This document shows, piece after piece, positions 19,453 to 29,877 of a stretch of DNA of 64,000 nucleotides; positions within the stretch are counted from its first letter, which is position 1, and each line of letters opens with the position of its first letter. Source of the stretch: Ruminococcus sp. (GTDB lineage Bacteria > Bacillota > Clostridia > Oscillospirales > Ruminococcaceae); assembly GCF_024691275.1 (NCBI RefSeq), contig NZ_JAILNU010000009.1, forward strand, positions 29,502 to 93,501. The letters are read 5' to 3'. A model generated the notes under the pieces. That model made no database searches. It was not told where the DNA came from and was given only the letters and a program-made list of their open reading frames with translations. Both the position numbers and the translations under genes were made by a program.

Positions 19453-21114
19453 TTAAAGCTCCGCAGCTTTTGCTATCTCTGCGCGGGCATTGTCGAGCAT
19501 CAGTGCGCTTGGGTCTTCTCCGCCCATGATACGCGCTATCTCTGCGACCCTGCCTTCCATATCCAGCTGCATTACGTGAGTTTCTGTTCGGTCTTTCACT
19601 ATCTGTTTCTCGATGAGGAGATGATTGTCCGCCATTACAGCTATCTGCGACAGATGGGTAACGCATATCACCTGTCTCACCTTGCCTATCTCACGCAGCT
19701 TTATGCCTATTTTCTGCGCAGCCTTACCGCTTACGCCTGTATCTATCTCGTCAAATATCATTGTGGGGATCGAGTCCTTGTCCGCGATAACGCTCTTCAG
19801 TGCAAGCATTATCCTCGATAGCTCACCGCCCGATGCTATTTTCGATATGGGCTTCGGTTCTTCACCCCTGTTGGCTGATATGAGGAACTTCACAGTATCC
19901 ATGCCGTTTACTGTGAGCTTTCCCTTTTCATGGCGGACTGCTATGATAACTCCAGCCATATTCAGGAATTCCAGCTCATCTGTAACGCGCTTTGTAAAGC
20001 GCTCCGCCACCTGTCCGCGGTACTCATACAGTGCCTTTGCCTGCTCCGTTACCTTATGGAGAAGCTCGTCACGCTTTTCCGCAAGCGCCTTTATCTCACC
20101 GCCTGCGCTTTCAAGCTGCATTGTTTCTCGGCAGGCATCATCGTACAGCTTTACCAGACCTTCACAGTCGGTTGCGTACTTACGCTTCAGCTTATTTATG
20201 CTGCCCAGTCTCGTTCCGAGGTATTCAAGTCTCTGACCATCAAGCTCCACCTTATCCGCAAAGGCTTCCAGCTCCGAGGAAATATCAGCAAGCTCTATCT
20301 CCGCAGCCGACAGCCGCTCATACAGCTCGCTCAGCTTCGTGCTGTTATCGGTATACTGTGCGATCTCAGTTTCCGCCGACACTATCATATCATTTGCGGC
20401 TTCCTCGCCGGTTATCGCACTGACAGCATTCTTTATGGCGATAAGAGTCTTTTCGGAATTTTTCGCTGTTTCGTATTCCTTTTCGAGTTCTTCATCTTCG
20501 CCTTCGCGGAGTTCAAGCTCGCCTATATCGTCAATTATCTCACTGAGGTATCGGCTGCGTTCAATTCGATTCTGCTCCTGCTTTTTCAGCTCACCAAGCT
20601 TACGTGCGGTATGCTGGAGCTCACGGAAGGTCACTCTGTACTCATTGAGCAGGGTATCATCTCCGCCGAAATCATCAAGGATCTGCAAATGCTTATCGCT
20701 GTCAAGGAGTATCTGATTATCATGCTGTCCGTGGATATTGATAAGGAGAGCTCCTATTTCCTTGAGAAGCGCGGCTGAGGCAGTCCTGTGATTTATCCTT
20801 GACACACTTCCGCCGTCTGCACTTATCTCACGGGTGACTGTCATCTCATCACCGTCGTGTGATATTCCCAGTTCGTCGAGCTTTTCGCAGACCTCCGCAG
20901 ACAGCTCCGTAAAAAGCGCCGTTATAACAGCCTTGTCACAGCCTGTACGCACTATATCCTTAGTGCAGCGCTGTCCGAGCACAGCATTGATGCCGTTTAT
21001 AAGTATGGACTTTCCTGCGCCTGTTTCGCCTGTGAATATATTCAGCCTGTTATTGAGAGGTATAACTGCTTCTTTTATTACTGCAAGATTCTGTATATAT
21101 ATTTCCTTTAACAT
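19453..21114 (-). CDS. recN: DNA repair protein RecN
   Basis: FTGETGAGKSILINGI, IHGQHDNQ, IASGGELSRIMLALK, FDEIDTGVSG. Confidence 0.96.
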   Translation of the reverse strand: MLKEIYIQNLAVIKEAVIPLNNRLNIFTGETGAGKSILINGINAVLGQRCTKDIVRTGCDKAVITALFTELSAEVCEKLDELGISHDGDEMTVTREISADGGSVSRINHRTASAALLKEIGALLINIHGQHDNQILLDSDKHLQILDDFGGDDTLLNEYRVTFRELQHTARKLGELKKQEQNRIERSRYLSEIIDDIGELELREGEDEELEKEYETAKNSEKTLIAIKNAVSAITGEEAANDMIVSAETEIAQYTDNSTKLSELYERLSAAEIELADISSELEAFADKVELDGQRLEYLGTRLGSINKLKRKYATDCEGLVKLYDDACRETMQLESAGGEIKALAEKRDELLHKVTEQAKALYEYRGQVAERFTKRVTDELEFLNMAGVIIAVRHEKGKLTVNGMDTVKFLISANRGEEPKPISKIASGGELSRIMLALKSVIADKDSIPTMIFDEIDTGVSGKAAQKIGIKLREIGKVRQVICVTHLSQIAVMADNHLLIEKQIVKDRTETHVMQLDMEGRVAEIARIMGGEDPSALMLDNARAEIAKAAEL

Positions 21115-21123
21115 TTTGAGAGG

Positions 21124-21567
21124 TTACCTCCTCTGGAAAAGCTCGCTGCGAAACTTCTTTGAGAGCTTCTTGGCATCGGCTTCGCTGCGCACCAATATAA
21201 ATATGGTGTCATCACCTGCTATAGTGCCCACTATTCCCTGATGCTCCACCGAGTCTATGGCTGCACACGTTCCCTGAGCCATTCCTGCACGGCATTTCAG
21301 CACTATGGTGTTCATCGCATAGTCCACCGATATAACAGCTTCTTCAAACAGCGATTTCTCTGCGGTAGCAGCTGCGGGCATGGAATAGCGGTAAACGCCG
21401 TTCTCGTCACGCTGCTTCACCAGAGACAGCTGCTGTATATCCCTGGATAAAGTTGCCTGCGTCGTGTTTATGCCCCTCTCTGCAAGGAGCTTTATGAGCA
21501 GCTCCTGTGTTGCAACAGGCTGCTCCGTGATTATTTCAAGTATTACTTCATGTCTGCGGTTTTTCAT
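21124..21567 (-). CDS. argR: Arginine repressor
   Basis: NTTQATLSRDIQQL HTH, GIVGTIAGDDTIFIL. Confidence 0.95.
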   Translation of the reverse strand: MKNRRHEVILEIITEQPVATQELLIKLLAERGINTTQATLSRDIQQLSLVKQRDENGVYRYSMPAAATAEKSLFEEAVISVDYAMNTIVLKCRAGMAQGTCAAIDSVEHQGIVGTIAGDDTIFILVRSEADAKKLSKKFRSELFQRR

Positions 21568-21583
21568 GATACCACCGTATTCC

Positions 21584-22438
21584 TTATTTTATGGGCTTGC
21601 ACATCTTTTTGCACAACGACTCATGGAATGAGTTTCCTATAAGATCTATGAAATTGATGTTGTTCTTTCCGCGGCATATCTCTATGCTCTCGCCGCTGCG
21701 GAGAGTTACATAATTCTCTCCGTCAACATTTATCACCATACTGTCATCACGCCGTGTCGTATCCTTCATGCACAGTTTCCTGCACGGCGAAAACATTGTC
21801 GCTCTTGAAAACAGTGAATGAGGGCATATCAGCGTCATCTCGATACATTCAAGATCAGGCTCGATAATAGGTCCGCCTGCCGAAAGTGCATATGCTGTCG
21901 AGCCCGACGGTGTACTGAAAAGCACTCCATCCGCACGATAGCGTCCTACAAGATATTCGTCGGAGTAGACTTCAAAATCGCATATGTGAAAGCTGCCTGA
22001 CCGAGCCGAGACTTCATTCAGAGCAGTGGCAGTCACATCACCGTCCTTGCCGCGGTATACGACGTCCAGTGTCATTCTCTGCGATATCTCGTACTTACCG
22101 TCTTTAAGCAGACTCAGCTTATCGAGCTGGTCGGCTTCAAGTCCTGCCATAAAACCGAGAGTTCCCGTATTTATGCCGAGAAGCTTTGTATCGCTGCCCA
22201 TGAGCAGCTTCGCACAGCGCAGTATAGTGCCGTCGCCGCCAATAGCGATAACTACATCTGCGGTCTTTGCGGATTCTCTTATATCCTCAAATACTACCTG
22301 CGGCTTGTCGGAAAAATCATGCCTGAATATCTCGCTTACCGTTACATCTATCCCGCTCTCAGCAAGCACATCGCAGGCTTCACGGGCACAGCTGAGTGCA
22401 TTTGGCTTCTGAAAATTCGGGTACAATGCTGCCTTCAT
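21584..22438 (-). CDS. nadK: NAD kinase
   Basis: IGGDGTILRCAK, GINTGTLGFM, ADGVLFSTPSGSTAYALSAGGPI. Confidence 0.95.
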   Translation of the reverse strand: MKAALYPNFQKPNALSCAREACDVLAESGIDVTVSEIFRHDFSDKPQVVFEDIRESAKTADVVIAIGGDGTILRCAKLLMGSDTKLLGINTGTLGFMAGLEADQLDKLSLLKDGKYEISQRMTLDVVYRGKDGDVTATALNEVSARSGSFHICDFEVYSDEYLVGRYRADGVLFSTPSGSTAYALSAGGPIIEPDLECIEMTLICPHSLFSRATMFSPCRKLCMKDTTRRDDSMVINVDGENYVTLRSGESIEICRGKNNINFIDLIGNSFHESLCKKMCKPIK

Positions 22439-22449
22439 ATACGTACTCC

Positions 22450-23235
22450 TTATAATTTATTGAACGAGCTGTCTGCAAGCTCTCTGAAATCATGTTCCGC
22501 GGACTCTCCCGACCTCTTGCACAGCTTCACCAGATACTCTATATTGCCGCTTCCTCCGCGGACAGGCGAATAGGTATACTTCTCGGTCACAAAGCCTATT
22601 GACTGTGCAAAAGCGTCGATCTCGGAGAGCACTCTAATATGCACCTTCCTGTCCTTTACCACTCCGCGCTTTCCTATGTCGCTTCGTCCTGCCTCAAACT
22701 GCGGCTTTATGAGAACTGCCGCATATGCTCCATCACTGAGGAGCTCATATACCTTTGGCAATATCTTCGTAAGGGAGATGAATGATACATCGACCGAAAT
22801 GAAATCGGCAGTCCCGCCGATCGCCTCAGCGGTGACCTCACGTATATCAGTTCCCTCCATATTTACTACTCTCGGATCGGCTGCAAGCGCCTGTGCAAGC
22901 TGTCCGTGTCCAACATCAACAGCATACACCCTTGCTGCTCCGCGCTGAAGCATAAGATCGGTGAATCCACCTGTGGAAGCTCCTATATCAAGACATACCT
23001 TCTCTTCAAAATCGAGCCCGAACTCCTCCGCTGCCTTTTCAAGTTTAAGTGCGCCCCTGCCTACGTACACCTCAGATTCAGCCGATTCGATAACATCTGT
23101 TTCCGCAACCTCGTCAGACGGCTTTTTGGCTGCTTTACCGTTCACGGTTATACTTCCCGAGCGTATCATTTCCTTTGCACGCTCACGGCTCCGCGCGATA
23201 CCTCTCGAAACAAGCTCACTGTCAAGCCTTGCCAT
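22450..23235 (-). CDS. tlyA: TlyA family rRNA methyltransferase/hemolysin
   Basis: MARLDSELVSRGIARSRERAKEMI S4 domain; CLDIGASTGGFTDLMLQRGA. Confidence 0.94.
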   Translation of the reverse strand: MARLDSELVSRGIARSRERAKEMIRSGSITVNGKAAKKPSDEVAETDVIESAESEVYVGRGALKLEKAAEEFGLDFEEKVCLDIGASTGGFTDLMLQRGAARVYAVDVGHGQLAQALAADPRVVNMEGTDIREVTAEAIGGTADFISVDVSFISLTKILPKVYELLSDGAYAAVLIKPQFEAGRSDIGKRGVVKDRKVHIRVLSEIDAFAQSIGFVTEKYTYSPVRGGSGNIEYLVKLCKRSGESAEHDFRELADSSFNKL

Positions 23236-25120
23236 TTTCTTTACTCCTGCTGATAATATACTCTGCCATTTTTTCGCTTGTAAGCCCAAGCTTTTCCAGA
23301 CATGACATGACTGATGCCTGCTTTACGAAGCCCTCTGCCGTTACTCGGCTGTAATCGCCGCTGTAACCGAGCTCTGCCAGTATTTCTCCAACTTTTTCGG
23401 AAATACTTCCCTCGCCCATAGACTCTTCAAAAAAGACTATGCACTTGTATTTGCTTATCTCACTTCCCAGATCGTCATCAAGGGGATATATTCTCGTAAG
23501 CTTCAGTATATCACACTTCAGCCCCGAATCTCTGAGCTTTTTCTGGGCATTATAGGCTTCGTTGTAGAGCCTGCCGTATGTTATTATAAGAGTCTCGCTG
23601 CCGTCCTCACGGATATACAGATGCTCCGTAGTCAGATGGAAGCTGCTGAAATCGACCTTTTCCGAACCTCTCGGATATCTTACTGCAGCAAGTCCCTTCT
23701 CGTCGTATAAAGCCCTTTTCATGCACATCTTCATCTCGGAATAGCATGACGGCGAATATATTACAGTATTTGGGATAGATGTCAGCATCGGCACATCAAG
23801 CAATCCCTGATGAGTTTCTCCGTCCTCTCCGACTATTCCTGCGCGGTCAACTCCGAGAACTACGTGGAGCTTTCCTATTGCCACATCATGTACGAGCTGG
23901 TCGTAAGCTCGCTGTATAAACGTAGAATATACTGCAAACACGGGGATCATTCCCATGGAGGCAAGTCCTCCCGCAAAGGTCACGGCGTGCTGTTCGGCTA
24001 TTCCCACGTCAAAGAAGCGGTTCGGATACTTGAAGTGGAAGAACTGCAAGCCTGTTCCGTACTTCATTGCCGCGGTTATGGCACATATCTTATCGTCCTT
24101 GTCCGCAAGGCGAACGAGCTCCTTACCGAACACTGTGGAATAGCTGTCCGCGGGCGCTATCTCGGGATTTCCCGTAGCTATGTCAAACTTTGAGATACCG
24201 TGATACTCTCCCGGATTCTGCTCAGCAGGCGCATAGCCCTTGCCCTTCACGGTCTTGACGTGAATAAACACGGGCTGGTGATATGACTTGGCAACATGAA
24301 GCACTTCTTCCAGCTCCGAAAGGCTGTGTCCGTTGACAGGTCCGAGGTAAATGAAGCCCATGTCCTCAAACATGGTGCTCTGTTCAAGAATATTCGATTT
24401 AACCGAGTCCTTGACGTTCTTGATACCTCTTGCAACGCTGTTTCCGACTATCGGAATCTTTCCCAGTCCGCGTTCTACCGCACGCTTGGTATTTACATAC
24501 TTTTCGGTAGTACGCAGTGTTGTAAGGTACTTTGAAAGTGAGCCTACGCTCTTGGAAATAGACATATTATTGTCGTTGAGTATGACTATAAGATTGTTCT
24601 TATGATCTCTGCCGCAGTTGTTCATGGCTTCATAGAACATACCGCCGGTCATTGCTCCGTCACCGATGACCGCAACTGCATAGTTGTCCCTGCCCTGAAG
24701 TTTCATTGCTTCAGCTATGCCGCAGGCTACGGATACAGATGTACTGCTGTGACCGCTTATGAACGTATCATGCTCTGACTCCTCGGGCTTGGGGAAGCCT
24801 GATATTCCGTCCTCCTGACGAAGTGTAGAGAACCTGTCAAGTCTGCCTGTAAGTATCTTATGTGTATACGCCTGATGTCCTACGTCCCACACGATCTTGT
24901 CCTCAGGCGAATTGAAGTTCCTGTGCAGCGCCATTGTCAGCTCAACTGAACCGAGATTCGATGCAAGATGTCCGCCGTTTTTGGAAACAGTGGAGATAAG
25001 GATATTCCTTATCTCCTTGCACAGTGCTGTACACTGTGCTATAGTAAGCTTTTTAAGGTCCTGCGGGAGCTGAAGCTCCTCGAGTGTGACCTTGTCATTC
25101 ATACTTATATTTTCCTTCAT
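23222..25120 (-). CDS. dxs: 1-deoxy-D-xylulose-5-phosphate synthase
   Basis: VWDVGHQAYTHKILTGR, GDGAMTGGM, FDVGIAEQHAVTFAGGLA. Confidence 0.97.
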   Translation of the reverse strand: MKENISMNDKVTLEELQLPQDLKKLTIAQCTALCKEIRNILISTVSKNGGHLASNLGSVELTMALHRNFNSPEDKIVWDVGHQAYTHKILTGRLDRFSTLRQEDGISGFPKPEESEHDTFISGHSSTSVSVACGIAEAMKLQGRDNYAVAVIGDGAMTGGMFYEAMNNCGRDHKNNLIVILNDNNMSISKSVGSLSKYLTTLRTTEKYVNTKRAVERGLGKIPIVGNSVARGIKNVKDSVKSNILEQSTMFEDMGFIYLGPVNGHSLSELEEVLHVAKSYHQPVFIHVKTVKGKGYAPAEQNPGEYHGISKFDIATGNPEIAPADSYSTVFGKELVRLADKDDKICAITAAMKYGTGLQFFHFKYPNRFFDVGIAEQHAVTFAGGLASMGMIPVFAVYSTFIQRAYDQLVHDVAIGKLHVVLGVDRAGIVGEDGETHQGLLDVPMLTSIPNTVIYSPSCYSEMKMCMKRALYDEKGLAAVRYPRGSEKVDFSSFHLTTEHLYIREDGSETLIITYGRLYNEAYNAQKKLRDSGLKCDILKLTRIYPLDDDLGSEISKYKCIVFFEESMGEGSISEKVGEILAELGYSGDYSRVTAEGFVKQASVMSCLEKLGLTSEKMAEYIISRSKENGKA

Positions 25121-25159
25121 TTTTATGAAATGCGGATAACCCTCCGCAGCTCCTTCATA

Positions 25160-26050
25160 TTATTTCTTTCTTCTCAACAACATTTCTGTAAGCTCTGTAA
25201 GAAATGCATCGTTCCCGAATACTTTAAGGCATCCAAGTGCTTCTTCTGTCACCGAATTGGCTATTTCCTGAGCCTTTTCGACTCCGTAAAGGGTAACAAA
25301 GGTAGTCTTGTTCTCCTCTGCGTCGCTGCCCACAGGCTTGCCGAGCTCCTCAGTAGTGCTGGTAACATCAAGAATGTCATCTATTATCTGGAACGCAAGT
25401 CCAAGCTTGAAGCCGTAATCAGCGGCTGCCTGTATCTTTGCTTCATCTGCTCCCGCACATATACAGCCCATCATGCAGGATACCGCTATGAGCTGACCTG
25501 TCTTGTGGCGGTACATATTTCGGAGATTAGCTTCGTCAACGTCTGTGCGCTCCTCGTTCTCCATATCTATGACCTGACCGCCTATCATGCCTTCTCTGCC
25601 CACTGCCTTCGCAAGACATGAGATTATCTTCACTTTCTGCTCAGCAGTAAGACTGCCATCATTGGCAATGATCTCGAAGGGCTGAACCGAAAGGGCATCG
25701 CCTGCAAGTATCGCCATTGCCTCGCCGTAAGCCTTATGGCAGGAGAGCTTTCCGCGGCGGTAGTCGTCATTATCCATTGCGGGAAGGTCATCGTGAATAA
25801 GCGAAAAGGTATGTATCATCTCTATTGCCGCAGCAGGTGCTTCTGCTTTTCTGTAGTCGCCGCCGAGTGCATTGCAGAAAGCATACACCAGCACGGGACG
25901 TATCCTCTTTCCGCCTGCTTCAAGTGAATAATTCATTGCATCAATGAGATTTTTCTGAGCCTCCATGCTGTCGGAATGTGCATTGTATTTCTTGAGGTTT
26001 TCCTCGGTAAAAGCTATATATTCATTAAGTTTTTCTTTGATATCTGCCAT
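25160..26050 (-). CDS. ispA: Polyprenyl (farnesyl) diphosphate synthase
   Basis: GGKRIRP, LIHDDLPAMDNDDYRRG, FQIIDDILD. Confidence 0.94.
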   Translation of the reverse strand: MADIKEKLNEYIAFTEENLKKYNAHSDSMEAQKNLIDAMNYSLEAGGKRIRPVLVYAFCNALGGDYRKAEAPAAAIEMIHTFSLIHDDLPAMDNDDYRRGKLSCHKAYGEAMAILAGDALSVQPFEIIANDGSLTAEQKVKIISCLAKAVGREGMIGGQVIDMENEERTDVDEANLRNMYRHKTGQLIAVSCMMGCICAGADEAKIQAAADYGFKLGLAFQIIDDILDVTSTTEELGKPVGSDAEENKTTFVTLYGVEKAQEIANSVTEEALGCLKVFGNDAFLTELTEMLLRRKK

Positions 26051-26054
26051 TTTC

Positions 26055-26258
26055 TCACTCCTCCGACGGTGCTGAACCGTCGTCCTCAGTTATCTTTATC
26101 TGTGCTTCGTCAAGCTGTCTGCGGCAGGCTGCGGAAAGCTTCACTCCCTCGCCGTAAAGCTCGACTGCTTTTTCAAGGGGGATATCGCCCTTTTCAAGCT
26201 CAGTAACTATTTTACTCAGCTTGCTCATATTATCTTCAAAGGTCACTTTTTCTTCCAT
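26055..26258 (-). CDS. xseB: Exodeoxyribonuclease VII small subunit
   Basis: FEDNMSKLSKIVTELEKGDIPLEKAVELYGEGVKL. Confidence 0.93.
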   Translation of the reverse strand: MEEKVTFEDNMSKLSKIVTELEKGDIPLEKAVELYGEGVKLSAACRRQLDEAQIKITEDDGSAPSEE

Positions 26259-26262
26259 TTTA

Positions 26263-27453
26263 TCACCATTTATCTGTTATCTCGGCTTCTGCACCGCCGC
26301 TGCCGAATCTTATCTGTATCCTGTCGCCCTTTTCGAGACTGTCAGACGCACTGAGCAGCTTCTCGTCCCTGTATACCAGCGAATAGCCGCGTGAAAGGAC
26401 TTTCAGCGGACTCAGGCTGTCAAGACGCGCCGCCTTTTCACTGAGCTGACGTTCAAGCTTGTCCATGTACCGCAAAAAGGCTGTTTCACAGCGCTTGTCA
26501 AGGGAAGCAAGACGCTCGCCGCTGAGTTTCAGCCTGTTCTCGGGAGACTGTCCTATAAGACGTGCATTGAGAGCTGTAAATCTGTCCGTCGCCTTGTCGA
26601 GCACTGCATACGCCGAGCGCTCTGCTCTGCGTTCAAGAAGGTCTATGCGCTCATAAAGGCTTGCTATATCGGGAGCTGAAAGCTCCGCTGCTGCTGACGG
26701 CGTAGGCGCACGAAGGTCGGCTGCAAGGTCGGCTATGGTGAAGTCGGTCTCGTGTCCAACAGCCGATATCACGGGTACCTTGCAGTTATATATGGCATAT
26801 GCCACTTTTTCTGTATTGAATGCGCTGAGGTCTTCGCTTGAACCGCCGCCGCGTCCGACTATGATAACATCACAGCCTGCGGCTTCTGCTCTGAGTATGC
26901 CTCGGCATATGGACTCAGGAGCCGCTTCGCCCTGTACCTGCGCATTGACAGCATACAGCTCACACAGCGGATAACGCCTCGACAGTACATTTATGATGTC
27001 GCGCACTGCCGCACCGCTGAAAGAGGTAACAGCTCCGATCTTTCGTGGCATTGACGGTATCGGACGCTTATGCGCCGTATCAAATATGCCCTCCTTTTGC
27101 AGCTTCTTTTTCAGCTGCTCAAGAGCAGCTCCTGCCGCTCCTGCTCCCTCGGGAATAATGTCATTTACATAGAGCTGATACGCTCCGTCGCGCTCATATA
27201 CTCCGATACTGCCCGAAACTATCACGGACATACCGTCCTCGGGAGCGAATTTCAGACGCGCTGCCGCATTTGCGAACATCACCGCCTTGACTGCGCTTTC
27301 GCTGTCTTTGAGGATAAAATATACGTGTCCGCTGCGGTAATGCTTCACGTAGTTGGATATCTCACCGCGAACCATAACGCCCTGAATGTTCCTGTCATTT
27401 TTGAGTATCGAGCCTATATATCTGTTTATCTGTGTGACTGTTATTACAGGCAT
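26263..27453 (-). CDS. xseA: Exodeoxyribonuclease VII large subunit
   Basis: VRGEISNYVKHYRSGHVYFILKD, GRGGGSSEDLSAFN, SAVGHETDFTIADLAADLRAPTPSAAAE. Confidence 0.96.
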   Translation of the reverse strand: MPVITVTQINRYIGSILKNDRNIQGVMVRGEISNYVKHYRSGHVYFILKDSESAVKAVMFANAAARLKFAPEDGMSVIVSGSIGVYERDGAYQLYVNDIIPEGAGAAGAALEQLKKKLQKEGIFDTAHKRPIPSMPRKIGAVTSFSGAAVRDIINVLSRRYPLCELYAVNAQVQGEAAPESICRGILRAEAAGCDVIIVGRGGGSSEDLSAFNTEKVAYAIYNCKVPVISAVGHETDFTIADLAADLRAPTPSAAAELSAPDIASLYERIDLLERRAERSAYAVLDKATDRFTALNARLIGQSPENRLKLSGERLASLDKRCETAFLRYMDKLERQLSEKAARLDSLSPLKVLSRGYSLVYRDEKLLSASDSLEKGDRIQIRFGSGGAEAEITDKW

Positions 27454-28400
27454 TTCTTCTCTCCTGCACTTTTAAGATAGCCGTATATCGCCACTCCTGC
27501 CGCATTGTCGCACGAAAACTGCGGCTCTGCGAACTCAGCTTCGGGAAATCTGGAAATTATCCTGTCGCGGATAATAACGTCCGACATAACTCCGCCTGCA
27601 AAAATAAGCGGGAGCTCACCATGCTCCTCAACTGCATGAGCTGTCATAGCAATAATAGTCTCGGCTATGTAGTCGAGGCAGTACTTCGCAATATTCTCGT
27701 GGCTTTCGCCGCTGTCCAGCATATTTCCGCACTTGTTCTCCAGTCCCGAAAGGCAGCAGTTCCCGCCCTTCAGCACAGGCTTTGCCTTGAAGTGCTTGTT
27801 GGCATTAACAGCAAGCTTTTCGAGCTCAGATCCACACGGGAATCTAAGTCCCAGCATCACCCCTGTACGGTCCACAGCCTGTCCTGCTTTAAGGTCCAGC
27901 GATGTACCGACTTCGGTAATTTTCAGGACATTTTCGCTGTCAGGCTCACAGAGCAGACAGTCTGTTGTACCGCCGCTGACATGAAATGCGATAAAGCGCT
28001 CATTCACAAGTTCAAGCCGTCCTGACGAATAAAGCGCTGCGAGGATATGTCCTACCTGATGTGATGTGGTATAAAGTGCTGCTCCTGTCACTGCCGCATA
28101 TGAACGTGCAAAGCCTTCTCCGCATAAAAAGCACGGCATATACGAGCCCTCGATATTACGCGGTCTTGCCGATGCTGTTACTGTCTGAGGTATGCCCAGA
28201 CTTTTAGCAGAAAAAAGCTGCTCTATCATATCGGGCAGCTGCTTGGTATGATGAAATACCGCATCGCTCTGACGCAGTCCAAGTTCCCCTTCCTTTACAG
28301 GAAGGAGCTTCTTTGACTGATATACCTTATTCTCCTCGCTGACATAGACTGCCGCGGAGGTGGTATAATTGCTTGTATCAACTCCGAGGAACTCAGGCAT
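27444..28400 (-). CDS. Kae1/TsaD-like glycoprotease-family protein
   Basis: LGVDTSNYTTSAAV, VGHILAAL, HVSGGTTDCLL, FAGGVMSD. Confidence 0.82.
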   Translation of the reverse strand: MPEFLGVDTSNYTTSAAVYVSEENKVYQSKKLLPVKEGELGLRQSDAVFHHTKQLPDMIEQLFSAKSLGIPQTVTASARPRNIEGSYMPCFLCGEGFARSYAAVTGAALYTTSHQVGHILAALYSSGRLELVNERFIAFHVSGGTTDCLLCEPDSENVLKITEVGTSLDLKAGQAVDRTGVMLGLRFPCGSELEKLAVNANKHFKAKPVLKGGNCCLSGLENKCGNMLDSGESHENIAKYCLDYIAETIIAMTAHAVEEHGELPLIFAGGVMSDVIIRDRIISRFPEAEFAEPQFSCDNAAGVAIYGYLKSAGEKKCL

Positions 28401-28809
28401 TGCTTTCCTCGTTTTTCTGATGATCGCGTGAGAATGCTCCGAGAACGCCGTTGATGAATGCTGTATCCTCCTGATAAGTGTACATCATCGAGAGCTTTAT
28501 AGCTTCGCTGATAGCTGCATTCATAGGTGTATTCTCATCGTATATTGATTCGTACATCGCAATACGGAGTATAGCAAGATTCAGCTTTGATATTCTTGCT
28601 ATGCTCCTTGATTTGCTGTAACGCGAGATTATCCCGTCAAGCTCCTCTGCGTGTGCAAGCGTTCCCTCTACGATCTTCTTTACTTCATCGTTTACGGTTA
28701 TCTCCTCGATCTCCTCTGCGATATCGTAAAGCTCGTTTATATCATCATCGCGCAGAAGCTGCTCGAATACCAGCTTGAATGCGCTGTCTCTTATTTCACG
28801 TCTTGTCAT
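28393..28809 (-). CDS. nusB: Transcription antitermination factor NusB
   Basis: MTRREIRDSAFKLVFE, AILRIAMYESIYDENTPMNAAISEAI; start after TAAGGAG. Confidence 0.93.
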   Translation of the reverse strand: MTRREIRDSAFKLVFEQLLRDDDINELYDIAEEIEEITVNDEVKKIVEGTLAHAEELDGIISRYSKSRSIARISKLNLAILRIAMYESIYDENTPMNAAISEAIKLSMMYTYQEDTAFINGVLGAFSRDHQKNEESNA

Positions 28810-28873
28810 GTATACTCTCCTTAATTTTTCTGAGCAGTCCTTATGTATGCTCTTACTTCCATATTTAAACGTT

Positions 28874-29233
28874 TCATTCAAAAACTACTCCGCTTACTGT
28901 TACATTCACTCTCGCTACAGGCACACCTGTCATATTCTGGACATTCTCCTTGACAACAGTCTGTACCTCCTGTGCGATATTGCAGGCTTTTTCGCCGCTT
29001 TTTACTACTATTTTCATGTCGATAGCGGCTACATCGCCCATCATGCTTATCTTGATAGGTCCGTTCTTTCTGAGCTTGCTCATCTTGCCTACCTCGCCGC
29101 CAAGCTTTGCTACGCCTTTCACATCAAGGGCTGCAAGTCTGGCTATTGCGATTATTACATCATCAGATATTTTAAGTCTGCTGGCAGCAGCGGGCTTCAT
29201 CTCGTCAACTTCCATAATGAACCTCCATGGCAA
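28874..29233 (-). CDS. Asp23/Gls24 family protein
   Basis: LKISDDVIIAIARLAALDVKGVAKL; NMTGVPVARVNVTVSGVVF. Confidence 0.92.
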   Translation of the reverse strand: MPWRFIMEVDEMKPAAASRLKISDDVIIAIARLAALDVKGVAKLGGEVGKMSKLRKNGPIKISMMGDVAAIDMKIVVKSGEKACNIAQEVQTVVKENVQNMTGVPVARVNVTVSGVVFE

Positions 29234-29312
29234 TATTTAAGTGTAATATTTAATCAAAGCCGTGTCTACAGCCTTACTATTATATTATACCAAATATTTT
29301 CGTTCAGTTCAA

Positions 29313-29864
29313 CTATTTCACTTCAAAAATTCTGATATTTTCTGCGGCGATGTCTGTTTCTCCGAGAATTATGTCCTTGATCGACGCTGCCTGAGCTTTG
29401 TCAAGACCTTCTGTCTTCACTACGATCTTTGCTGTCTCTCCGTCAAGATATGCCACGCAGTCCTGAAATCCCTGCGATTTTATGAGAGATTCGATTGTAC
29501 CTTCGCTCTCGATCAGCTTTGAGACCTGAACTGCATCAAGAGCATTCACCACCATTTCGTCCTCGGTTATATCCCCGCCGCCAATTATAGATTGGAGAGT
29601 CTGTACTGCTGCATCGCGGTCATTCATCTTATCAAGACGCGCCTGAGCAAAGTAATCATCTGTTTCGGGGGCAGCCTCAGCGTTCACGAATTCAGTTTCG
29701 CCGTACTTTATAGGCTCATCATCGCTCTTTACCGCTGCTGTCCTGCCATCAACAGGTATCTCGGGCGAGGTTGCATAGTTTATGTATACAGCTACCGCCA
29801 GCATAAGTGTCAGGCAGCTCATGATGATCTGTTTCTTTCCTATGATTATTGATGGTTTCTTCAT
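29313..29864 (-). CDS. spoIIIAH: Stage III sporulation protein AH-like
   Basis: Single TM, DDYFAQARLDKMNDRDAAVQTLQSII, position at the end of the spoIIIA operon. Confidence 0.9.
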   Translation of the reverse strand: MKKPSIIIGKKQIIMSCLTLMLAVAVYINYATSPEIPVDGRTAAVKSDDEPIKYGETEFVNAEAAPETDDYFAQARLDKMNDRDAAVQTLQSIIGGGDITEDEMVVNALDAVQVSKLIESEGTIESLIKSQGFQDCVAYLDGETAKIVVKTEGLDKAQAASIKDIILGETDIAAENIRIFEVK

Positions 29865-29877
29865 GATATCTTCTCCT

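Noticed and set aside
19930-20778. 282-aa plus-strand ORF
   Set aside because: Antisense to recN; no recognisable domain and no RBS context.
24968-25621. 217-aa plus-strand ORF
   Set aside because: Antisense to dxs/ispA; no protein-like features.
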